Below are positions 1 through 5,482 of a stretch of 5,482 nt of DNA, piece by piece. Under the pieces are notes generated by a model. That model worked only from the letters and a program-made list of their open reading frames with translations, had not been told where the DNA came from and searched no databases. A program made the translations under genes and the position numbers. Origin of the DNA: an uncultured Collinsella sp. (lineage in GTDB: Bacteria > Actinomycetota > Coriobacteriia > Coriobacteriales > Coriobacteriaceae); contig URNK01000119.1 of NCBI GenBank assembly GCA_900549195.1, positions 1 through 5,482 of the forward strand, read 5' to 3'. Each line of letters begins with the position of its first letter. Position 1 is the first letter of the stretch.

Positions 1-50
1 TACGAGATGAGCGCTAGTCTCGTGGGCTCGGAGATGTGTATAAGAGACAG
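1..50. other. Nextera sequencing adapter (P7 end, index, Read 2 mosaic end)
   Basis: This is synthetic, not genomic. Bases 1-8 match the inner end of the Illumina P7 oligonucleotide. Bases 9-16 (GAGCGCTA) sit where the i7 index belongs; their reverse complement TAGCGCTC is, from memory, Nextera XT index N723. Bases 17-50 match the Read 2 transposase adapter, ending in the 19-bp Tn5 mosaic end at 32-50. Reading frames through it give the well-known artefact peptides MCIRDS on the plus strand and LYTSPSPRD on the minus strand. Genomic sequence begins at 51. Confidence 0.98.
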
Positions 51-793
51 CGATAGCCGCCCTGGCCCTGAAGGCTGCGCTGACCCGAGCGGGGTGCAAG
101 TTCACCGCGGCCTTGATAGCCACGCTGGCCCGAACGCGGAGCCGAAGAGCGCTGGCCATACGGCTGTGATTGAGAGTGAAGACGCGGCGTCACCTGCGTG
201 GTATCGGCATCCGCATAGCCACCGCGAGAGCGTCCCGTAGAGGCACCACGGTAACCGCGATCGGAATAGCCACCGTCGCCGTAGCCGGCACGAGGGTCAC
301 GCGCCACGCCGCGGGCAGCGGGAAGCGCACGGTCCTCGGGCATCGGCGTACTGCGGAACCGGTCACGCTGTGAACGAATCTCCTCGCCTGAACCCGTCTC
401 GGTAATATAACCGGCCTGCTGAGGACGCTGTCCATAGCGGGTCGAACGACCGCCCTGAACCATCAGGAAGCGCCCGTTGTCGACCGAGGAACGCGAATTG
501 ACGTAGCCCGCGGCGTCCTGAAAACGACCGCCCTGCTGGGACGTCTCGCGTTCGTATGCCATCAGGTCGTCAAAGTAGGCATTGACGACCTCGCGCGGAT
601 TGAGGCCCAAAAAGCGTGCATAGCTCGAAATCATGCCCTGCGCATAGCCGCGCGGCGGCATCGAAGCAAAGTTACCGGTCTCGAAAAACTCGATGATCTG
701 CGGCCTGATTTTGATGGTGTTGGCGACCTGCTGAATGGAAAGGCCCATCCGGCGACGCTGCTCGAGCAGCATGTCACCAAAGCGTGCAGCCAT
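51..793 (-). CDS. RodZ-like helix-turn-helix protein, 3'-truncated by adapter
   Basis: About 248 genuine residues are present; the C-terminus is missing. Residues 5-70 form an HTH_25/Xre-type DNA-binding fold like the cytoplasmic head of RodZ: an FGDMLLEQRRRMGLS helix, the QQVANTIKIRPQIIEFFETGNF helix-turn-helix, then PPRGYAQGMISSYARFLGL, which matches the family RGY...SYAR.L signature. RodZ links the MreB cytoskeleton to the wall machinery in rods, but many relatives are uncharacterised. Residues 161-248 look disordered: 15 Arg, 19 Gly and 7 Tyr in 88. No membrane segment occurs before the break, so the transmembrane and periplasmic parts expected of true RodZ are unseen. ATG at 793 is supported by GGAGGA five bases upstream and overlaps the ftsK stop by one base (TGATG). 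The open frame runs on to 14, but residues after Arg248 are adapter translation and the stop lies in the index. The HTH class is secure; the RodZ role is inference. Confidence 0.85.
53..142 (-). repeat. Two tandem 15-codon repeats in HTH protein tail
   Basis: Residues 218-232 (142-98) and 233-247 (97-53) are adjacent 45-nt units, reading APRSGQRGYQGRGEL and APRSGQRSLQGQGGY. The APRSGQR core is identical, and QG.G recurs at the same offset. Several differences within the core are synonymous third-base changes, so the duplication is not recent or the protein motif is under selection. The array may continue beyond the truncated end, because the last unit stops almost at the adapter. Confidence 0.8.
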
Positions 794-3573
794 CAGAATC
801 CTCCAAACTCACGATCTTCACGTGCCATCTCGGCGTCGACAGATTCCAGCGCGGCAAGCCCCTCCTCGTCCAACAGGACCTCACGCGGCTTGCAACCGTC
901 GGGCGGTCCGACGACACCCTTTTCTTCCAGCATGTCCATAATACGCCCGGCACGCGCATAGCCAACCTTCAGACGACGTTGCAGGCCAGATGTGGAGCCA
1001 AGCTGCGATTCCACCACAATATGGGCGGCTTCCCAAATGAGCGGATCATCGTCTTGCGGCTCGGCGACTCCGGTGCGGACAATGCCGCCGCCACCCGCCA
1101 TGGACATGGAAGCGGGCGCCACGGCAGACAGGATCTCCTCGTGGTAATCGGGCTCGCTCTGCGACTTGACGAACTCGACAATCTCATTGATTTCATCATC
1201 CGAGACAAAGCAGCCCTGGATACGGCGGGGCTTGCCCCAGTCGACCTTGGAGAACAGCATGTCGCCCAAACCGGTGAGCTTTTCGGCACCCATCTGGTCG
1301 ATGATGACGCGCGAGTCGATGCCCGTGGCGACGTTAAAGGCGATGCGGTTGGTGATGTTGGCCTTGATGAGGCCCGTCACCACGTTGGAGCTCGGGCGCT
1401 GCGTGGCCACGATAAGGTGGATACCGGCGGCACGGCCCAGCTGAGCAATACGCACGATCGAGGCCTCGACATCCTTACCGGCGACCATCATCAGGTCCGA
1501 GAGCTCGTCAATGATGATGACCAAGTAGGGCATCTTTAGCGGCGGGTTGTCGTAATGCTCAAACTCGCCGGCGGCCTGCTTTTCGTTATAGGTCGAAATC
1601 TTACGAACGTTAAGGCGCTCGAAGACCTTCAGGCGACGCTCCATCTCGGACACGGCCCATTGCAGAGCGCTCGCGGCCTGCTTGGGCTCGGTCACCACGG
1701 GGACATAGAGATGCGGGAGACCGTTATAGCCCGCAAGCTCGACGCGCTTGGGGTCGACCATGATCAGGCGAACGTCCTCGGGAAGGGCGCGCATGAGCAG
1801 GGTCGTGATGATGGAATTGATCATCACCGACTTACCAGAACCGGTCGTACCGGCAATAAGCAGGTGGGGCATCTTGGCGAGGTCAGCGACAACCGGCGTG
1901 CCCTCGGCATCGCGACCAATGGCCAGCTCGAGCGGACCGCCCTTAACATAGGGCAGCACGTCGCCCAGATTGACGTTTTGGCGCTTGCGATTGGGAATCT
2001 CGATGCCCACGAGCGAGGTGCCGGGGATCGGGGCAAAGATACGTACCGACTGGGCAGCGAGCGAAAGCGCGATATCGTCCTCGAGGCTCGAAATCTTGCT
2101 CACGCGCTCGCCCTCACCAGGCTGCAGCTTAAAGGTCGTCACCGTGGGGCCGGCGATCCAGCCGACCACGCGGGCACTGCGGCCAAACTCAAGCAAGGTG
2201 GATTGCAGTGACTCAGCGGTCTGCTCCAGCTCCTTGTCAGAAGACGCGGAGGAAGCCGACTGCGGGTTGGCATGCAGAATCTCAAGTGGCGGAAGTTTGA
2301 GGCCGTCCTCTTCTTCGCCCTCGTTATCTGCGGCGCCGCCGTCCGCTCCCCCATCGCTAGCCGCAGCCGATTCGACAGCACTCAAGGCAGGCGCATCGGC
2401 AACCTTGGGATGCTTCAAGAAGTCGGGGATCTGAGGTGCTGCCGAGACAGGATTCACGGCAAACGGCGGCTCGGACTCGTCGATCTTATCGGGGTCGTCT
2501 TCCATCGAAAGCTGACCGGTTACCTGGTCGCGCTTTGCATGGCGACGCGGCAGCAAAGTTGTCTTTGCGGTCTCAATCGGAGCCTCGTCGTCCTCGTCAT
2601 TGCCCTCGGTGAGCTCAATCTCGCTCTCGGACCAAGACGGGTCGGGCTCACTCGTATTGAGTTTGGGCGCAGCCTTGCCCTTCTTGGCATGGCGGCGCGG
2701 CAGCAGCGTCGTCTTAGCGCGCTCAGTCTCAACCGACTCGGACACGTCGACAAACGGATTCTCGTCCTCGTCGTCATCGTCCAAAACCGGGTCCACATCG
2801 TTGCCCATAACCGTGGTCACGGCAGCATCGGAGCCCTTTTGACGAAGAATGCTCAGGTGCGGACGGGCAACGCCGGGCACCGACAGGGCTTCGTCGTCAC
2901 CCCACGGGCTCGCGTTAACATCGGCACGACGGCGCTCGGCAAAATCGGCCGCGCGGTCGCGAGCAGAGCGCAGCACGCCACCCACCGAAAAGCCGATGAT
3001 GACAAAACCAACGACGGCCAGACCCAACAGGACCACCATCGCGATAGGCTTACCCAGGGCATTCTGCAGCGCACTCGCAATAAACGCACCGATGTAGCCA
3101 CCCGAGGCGGACAGATTTTGCGGCGTGAACATAAGGTCACACGAGTCGCTCGTACCCGGCACCATCAGAGAAAGAATGGAAACAACGGCGATAAAGACCA
3201 CGGCTCCGCCCGCGACCGAGCGAATGTTGAGCGGCGAGTCCTCGCCTAAAAAGAGCGTGGCGGCAAACAGCAAAATGACGATCGGCAGCACGTAGGCGCC
3301 CAGACCAAAGCCCAGGTGGTAGAAACCGGCAACCGCAGCCGTAACGGGTGCTGTTGCCGGAGAAATCACGGCAATGAAGGACGCAATCGCCAAAACGGCG
3401 ATGACCACGCCGGCAATATCGCGGTTGGCCGAGGGCTCGACCAGGGGCTCAAAATCGTCGAAGTCGGCCTCGTGGCCCTTATTAGCACGAAGATGGGAAC
3501 CGGCACCCTTAGCAGATGCCGGTTGGTTATTGGCCTTATTGCCTTTGGCGTTTTGTGCAGATCCGCGCGCCAA
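793..3573 (-). CDS. ftsK: DNA translocase FtsK (FtsK/SpoIIIE family)
   Basis: Complete 926-residue septal DNA pump that hexamerises on DNA and uses ATP to move chromosome ends through the closing division septum toward the terminus. Residues 1-50 are a cytoplasmic tail. About four membrane segments follow, near 52-71, 87-109, 118-139 and 176-199. Residues 200-430 are a low-complexity acidic linker with a repeated basic motif. The RecA-like motor follows: Walker A GTTGSGKS at 575-582, MVDPKR at 605-610, Walker B LVIIIDE ending at 690, and ATQRPS at 723-728. The C-terminal winged-helix gamma domain at about 841-901 has STSGLQRRLKVGYARAGRIM, the typical DNA-reading helix region that recognises polarity sequences. 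Length lies between SpoIIIE (787) and E. coli FtsK (1329). The start is TTG at 3573, with GGAGG six bases upstream; the next Met is residue 147, inside the membrane domain. All motor motifs look intact. Confidence 0.97.
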   Translation of the reverse strand: MARGSAQNAKGNKANNQPASAKGAGSHLRANKGHEADFDDFEPLVEPSANRDIAGVVIAVLAIASFIAVISPATAPVTAAVAGFYHLGFGLGAYVLPIVILLFAATLFLGEDSPLNIRSVAGGAVVFIAVVSILSLMVPGTSDSCDLMFTPQNLSASGGYIGAFIASALQNALGKPIAMVVLLGLAVVGFVIIGFSVGGVLRSARDRAADFAERRRADVNASPWGDDEALSVPGVARPHLSILRQKGSDAAVTTVMGNDVDPVLDDDDEDENPFVDVSESVETERAKTTLLPRRHAKKGKAAPKLNTSEPDPSWSESEIELTEGNDEDDEAPIETAKTTLLPRRHAKRDQVTGQLSMEDDPDKIDESEPPFAVNPVSAAPQIPDFLKHPKVADAPALSAVESAAASDGGADGGAADNEGEEEDGLKLPPLEILHANPQSASSASSDKELEQTAESLQSTLLEFGRSARVVGWIAGPTVTTFKLQPGEGERVSKISSLEDDIALSLAAQSVRIFAPIPGTSLVGIEIPNRKRQNVNLGDVLPYVKGGPLELAIGRDAEGTPVVADLAKMPHLLIAGTTGSGKSVMINSIITTLLMRALPEDVRLIMVDPKRVELAGYNGLPHLYVPVVTEPKQAASALQWAVSEMERRLKVFERLNVRKISTYNEKQAAGEFEHYDNPPLKMPYLVIIIDELSDLMMVAGKDVEASIVRIAQLGRAAGIHLIVATQRPSSNVVTGLIKANITNRIAFNVATGIDSRVIIDQMGAEKLTGLGDMLFSKVDWGKPRRIQGCFVSDDEINEIVEFVKSQSEPDYHEEILSAVAPASMSMAGGGGIVRTGVAEPQDDDPLIWEAAHIVVESQLGSTSGLQRRLKVGYARAGRIMDMLEEKGVVGPPDGCKPREVLLDEEGLAALESVDAEMAREDREFGGF
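799..804 (-). promoter_or_regulatory. Ribosome binding site of HTH gene inside ftsK 3' end
   Basis: On the minus strand GGAGGA lies five bases before the ATG at 793. The same bases encode Gly924-Gly925 of FtsK, just before its last residue Phe926 and TGA stop. It fixes the start of the HTH gene and implies that ribosomes finishing ftsK can reinitiate there. Confidence 0.85.
2533..2718 (-). repeat. Duplicated 12-residue basic motif in FtsK linker
   Basis: AKTTLLPRRHAK occurs at FtsK residues 286-297 (2718-2683) and again, identical, at 336-347 (2568-2533), with starts exactly 50 codons apart. The two 36-nt copies match at 30 positions and all six differences are silent. Both copies follow acidic stretches and stand out as basic islands in an acidic linker. 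The stretch between them does not look repeated. Confidence 0.9.
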
Positions 3574-3574
3574 A

Positions 3575-5245
3575 CTAAACCTCCATGACGACCGGGATGA
3601 TCATCGGACGGGTGCGCGTACGACTCCAGATAAAGTTAGAGAGCGAGTCGCGCACGGCCTTGCGAATGGCATCGGAGCCGCTGCTCGTAAAGCTGAACTT
3701 GCCCTTCTCGATCGTCTTCATGATAGACGCGGAGGCATCCTCGGAGAACTGGTCGTCGATGGCAAACGAGACGCCGCGGCCCGAGAACTCGATGGCCTCG
3801 ATCTTCTTGTGCTTGAGCGAGACGATGGCAACAGCGGTAACCATACCGTCATTGGCGAGCTTCTGACGATCGCGCAGGACGATGGGGTCGGTATCGCCGA
3901 TACGCAGGCCGTCGACGTAGACGACGCCGGACTCGACGGGCGCACCACGCTTGACGATACCACCGCGCATCTCGAGCGTGTCGCCGTTATCGAGGATAAA
4001 GATATGATCGTCCTTGATGCCCATCTTGCGGGCCAGCTGGGCATGGGCGCGCAGATGCACGGCCTCACCGTGAACCGGCATAAAGTACGTGGGCTTGGCC
4101 ATGGCCATCAGGAGCTTGAGCTCCTCCTGGCTACCGTGGCCCGAGACGTGAACAAGAGCGCGGTTCTTATCCCACACGTCGCAGCCGAGCTTGGCCAGGC
4201 TGTTGACGACCTGCTGGACGGCTTTCTCGTTGCCGGGAACGGGAGTTGCCGAGAGGATGACGGTATCGCCTTCGTGGATAGAGAGCGTCTTGTGCTCGCC
4301 ATTGGCCATGCGGGACAGGGCCGACAGCGGCTCGCCCTGCGAACCGGTGCACATGACGACGATCTTGTCGTCGGGCAGGTTATCGATATCGAAGGCATCG
4401 ATGATATCGGCATCGTCGATGTTGAGGTAGCCCAGCTCGCGCGCGACGCGGGTGTTGGTGAGCATGGAGCGACCGGTCACAACGACCTTACGGCCGCACT
4501 TGCGGGCGGCATCGCAGATCTGCTGCAAACGATGGATATGGCTCGAGAACGAAGCGACGAACACGCGACCCGGGGCGTTCTTGATGGCATGCAGCAGGTT
4601 GGGACCGACCTCGGCCTCGGACTTGGTAAAGCCGGGAACCGTGGCGTTGGTGGAGTCGGACAGCAGCAGGTCGATGCCCTGCTTGGCAAAGCGGCTGATA
4701 GCGGCATAGTCGGGCGTGACGCCGTCGATGGGCGTCTGGTCGAGCTTAAAGTCGCCGGTGTGCATAACGGTGCCCTGGTTAGTGCGAATGAACACGCCCA
4801 GAGCGCCGGGGATGGAGTGCGTCATCGAGAAGAAGTCGAGCGAGATGCCGCCGAGGTTGACATGGCTGCCGCCCTTGACCTCGCGGAACTTGGGTGCGCG
4901 GATGCGGAACTCAGAAAGCTTGCCCTCGATAAAGCCAAGCGTCAGCTTGCTCGAGAAGATGGGCACCTTATTGTTGAGGTCCTGCAGCAGATACGGAAGC
5001 GAACCGGTGTGGTCCTCGTGGCCGTGGGTGACGACGATACCGCGGAGCTTCTCCTCGTTCTCCAGGACATAGGTGTAGTCAGGAAGCACCAGGTCGATAC
5101 CGGGCTGGGAGTCGTCGGGGAACATGAGGCCAGCGTCGACGAGCACCATGTCGTCGCCGCACTCGAAGACCGTCATGTTCTTGCCGATGCCGTCAAGGCC
5201 GCCGAGCGGAATGATCTTCAAGGGAGATGATTTTTTAGCTGCCAT
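3575..5245 (-). CDS. rnj: Ribonuclease J
   Basis: Complete 556-residue metallo-beta-lactamase/beta-CASP ribonuclease, close to the 555 residues of B. subtilis RNase J1. RNase J acts in the cytoplasm as a 5'-to-3' exonuclease and an endonuclease in mRNA decay and rRNA maturation. Visible motifs: KIIPLGGLDGIGKNMTVFE at 10-28; the zinc-binding THGHEDH at 73-79 (H74, H76, D78, H79); THS with H143; HTGDFK with D165; SDSTNA at 196-201; the beta-CASP stretch ASFSSHIHR at 231-239; GRSM at 258-261; CTGSQGEP at 299-306; HVSGHGS at 366-372; and PVHGE at 390-394 with metal ligand H392. The C-terminal domain follows to residue 556. The ATG at 5245 is the first usable start, because an in-frame TAA lies at 5251-5249. 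All catalytic residues expected of an active enzyme are present. It is first in the visible operon, one base before ftsK. Confidence 0.97.
   Translation of the reverse strand: MAAKKSSPLKIIPLGGLDGIGKNMTVFECGDDMVLVDAGLMFPDDSQPGIDLVLPDYTYVLENEEKLRGIVVTHGHEDHTGSLPYLLQDLNNKVPIFSSKLTLGFIEGKLSEFRIRAPKFREVKGGSHVNLGGISLDFFSMTHSIPGALGVFIRTNQGTVMHTGDFKLDQTPIDGVTPDYAAISRFAKQGIDLLLSDSTNATVPGFTKSEAEVGPNLLHAIKNAPGRVFVASFSSHIHRLQQICDAARKCGRKVVVTGRSMLTNTRVARELGYLNIDDADIIDAFDIDNLPDDKIVVMCTGSQGEPLSALSRMANGEHKTLSIHEGDTVILSATPVPGNEKAVQQVVNSLAKLGCDVWDKNRALVHVSGHGSQEELKLLMAMAKPTYFMPVHGEAVHLRAHAQLARKMGIKDDHIFILDNGDTLEMRGGIVKRGAPVESGVVYVDGLRIGDTDPIVLRDRQKLANDGMVTAVAIVSLKHKKIEAIEFSGRGVSFAIDDQFSEDASASIMKTIEKGKFSFTSSGSDAIRKAVRDSLSNFIWSRTRTRPMIIPVVMEV
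3579..3584 (-). promoter_or_regulatory. Ribosome binding site that decides the ftsK TTG start
   Basis: GGAGGT on the minus strand overlaps the last two sense codons of rnj (Glu555-Val556). The rnj TAG stop follows directly, then one base, then the ftsK TTG. GGAGG to TTG spacing is six bases, near ideal. This supports the non-ATG start, since no ATG exists nearby in frame, and suggests coupling of ftsK translation to rnj. Confidence 0.85.
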
Positions 5246-5253
5246 AGGTTAGT

Positions 5254-5288
5254 GTTGTTTCCTTTCTTCGAAACGGGTCTGGAACAAC
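5254..5288 (-). promoter_or_regulatory. Possible hairpin masking the rnj ribosome binding site
   Basis: In the minus-strand transcript GUUGUUCC (5288-5281) can pair with GGAAACAAC (5262-5254), giving eight base pairs with a single bulged A at 5260 and an 18-nt loop. The downstream arm includes the GG of the putative Shine-Dalgarno sequence. The pairing is read directly from the sequence; whether it forms or regulates rnj is inference. Many of the pairs are A-U, so stability would be moderate at best. Confidence 0.35.
5258..5266 (-). promoter_or_regulatory. Probable rnj ribosome binding site with long spacer
   Basis: GAAAGGAAA is the only purine-rich Shine-Dalgarno-like run before the rnj ATG. 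From AAGGA to ATG is 14 bases, longer than the usual 5-9 and unlike the tight spacing of the two downstream genes. An in-frame stop just upstream of the ATG rules out a longer protein. The GG of this site can also pair with an upstream sequence (see the hairpin entry). Confidence 0.55.
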
Positions 5289-5331
5289 CGACGGGGCGCT
5301 TCTGGCAAACCGACCGCCGGGAACGTACAAA

Positions 5332-5404
5332 CATGCATCACAGAGTCGACGCAGTAACCACAGTATGATACCCATTTGCCCACCAACAGACCACCCATGC
5401 ATCA
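5332..5404. repeat. 9-bp direct repeat pair flanking the candidate promoter
   Basis: CATGCATCA occurs at 5332-5340 and 5396-5404, 64 bp start to start, each containing the palindrome ATGCAT. The candidate -10 hexamer lies between them. The arrangement could be a pair of regulator sites, but no known operator is recognised and chance is possible. Confidence 0.4.
5365..5370 (-). promoter_or_regulatory. Candidate -10 element for the rnj operon
   Basis: TATCAT on the minus strand matches five of six bases of the sigma-70-type TATAAT. Seventeen bases upstream the hexamer TGGTCT matches TTGACA at only three positions, and no exact extended -10 TGn is present. If used, transcription would start near 5358 and give a leader of roughly 110 nt. 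It is the best -10 candidate in this intergenic region, but weak. Confidence 0.3.
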
Positions 5405-5452
5405 AAGCCCCATCTGAACTGGTCTATCCCGCCGGTCTGGTCTCAGCGGGCC

Positions 5453-5482
5453 CTGTCTCTTATACACATCTCCGAGCCCACG
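5453..5482. other. Nextera Read 2 adapter, reverse complement
   Basis: Synthetic sequence: the 19-bp Tn5 mosaic end (CTGTCTCTTATACACATCT) at 5453-5471, followed by CCGAGCCCACG. This is the complement of the same Read 2 adapter found at the left end, cut before the index. It looks like untrimmed read-through that ended the assembly. Genomic sequence stops at 5452. Confidence 0.98.

Larger units (their letters stand above)
5246..5452 (-). other. Noncoding leader and upstream region of rnj
   Basis: These 207 bases hold no convincing gene. The part near rnj would be its 5' leader and holds the ribosome binding site. The middle holds a weak -10-like hexamer and two copies of a 9-bp sequence. The far end (5428-5450) has a CCCGC/GCGGG inverted repeat with a 13-nt loop, but no T-run on either strand marks it as a terminator. 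The 3' end of the gene preceding rnj cannot be recognised before the adapter begins. Confidence 0.7.

Noticed and set aside
7..240. Plus-strand open frame starting MSASLVGSEMCIRDS
   Set aside because: It starts inside the adapter and index, and the rest is the complement of the HTH gene.
1780..1787. GGGAAGGG, an exact match to the E. coli FtsK-orienting sequence GGGNAGGG
   Set aside because: One match in 5.4 kb of GC-rich DNA on two strands is expected by chance, it lies inside ftsK, and the polarity sequence used by this organism is unknown.
784..3249. Long plus-strand open frames across ftsK (784-1539, 1555-2211, 2272-3249)
   Set aside because: They are codon-aligned antisense shadows of ftsK with no recognisable domains and no independent ribosome binding site noticed.
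3374..5230. 618-residue plus-strand open frame antisense to rnj
   Set aside because: Its codons are the exact complements of rnj codons, its product is an Asp/Gly/Ala/Val/Leu-rich string with no recognisable domain, and it is explained by missing TTA/CTA/TCA codons in rnj, which has intact catalytic motifs.
5428..5450. CCCGC...GCGGG inverted repeat as a terminator of the gene before rnj
   Set aside because: The stem is only five pairs with a 13-nt loop and no following T-run, and the preceding gene is not visible.
32..5471. Inverted 19-bp Tn5 mosaic ends flanking the window, resembling a transposon
   Set aside because: They are library-preparation mosaic ends joined to Illumina adapter and index sequence; no transposase lies between them, only housekeeping genes.

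Overview
The window is an almost fully coding piece of a bacterial chromosome, bounded at both ends by synthetic Nextera sequencing adapter (1-50 and 5453-5482). Only 51-5452 is biological. The DNA is GC-rich (roughly 60% by eye). All three genes lie on the minus strand and are packed end to end. The order rnj - ftsK - RodZ-like HTH gene is common in Actinobacteria and also occurs in Firmicutes. The protein sequences and base composition suggest an actinobacterium, perhaps a gut Coriobacteriia member such as Collinsella. That placement comes from memory of the families and was not searched.

In transcription order, right to left: 5246-5452 is an untranslated leader or promoter region. rnj (5245-3575) encodes a complete 556-residue RNase J. 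ftsK (3573-793) encodes a complete 926-residue DNA translocase, starting at TTG. From 793 down to the left adapter runs a 3'-truncated gene for a RodZ-like helix-turn-helix protein with a disordered Arg/Gly/Tyr-rich tail. The rnj/ftsK gap is 1 nt, and ftsK and the HTH gene overlap by 1 nt. At both junctions the downstream ribosome binding site lies in the last codons of the upstream gene, so the three genes look like one translationally coupled operon.

The genes link three housekeeping processes: mRNA and rRNA processing (RNase J), chromosome segregation at the division septum (FtsK), and possibly cell shape (RodZ-like). No mobile element, CRISPR array, RNA gene, phage gene or toxin system was seen, and I found no convincing undescribed system. 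The points worth a second look are: the adapter-made false C-terminus of the last protein; a 12-residue motif repeated exactly 50 residues apart in the FtsK linker; a 15-residue tandem repeat in the HTH protein tail; a possible hairpin masking the rnj ribosome binding site; and a 9-bp repeat pair around a weak promoter candidate.
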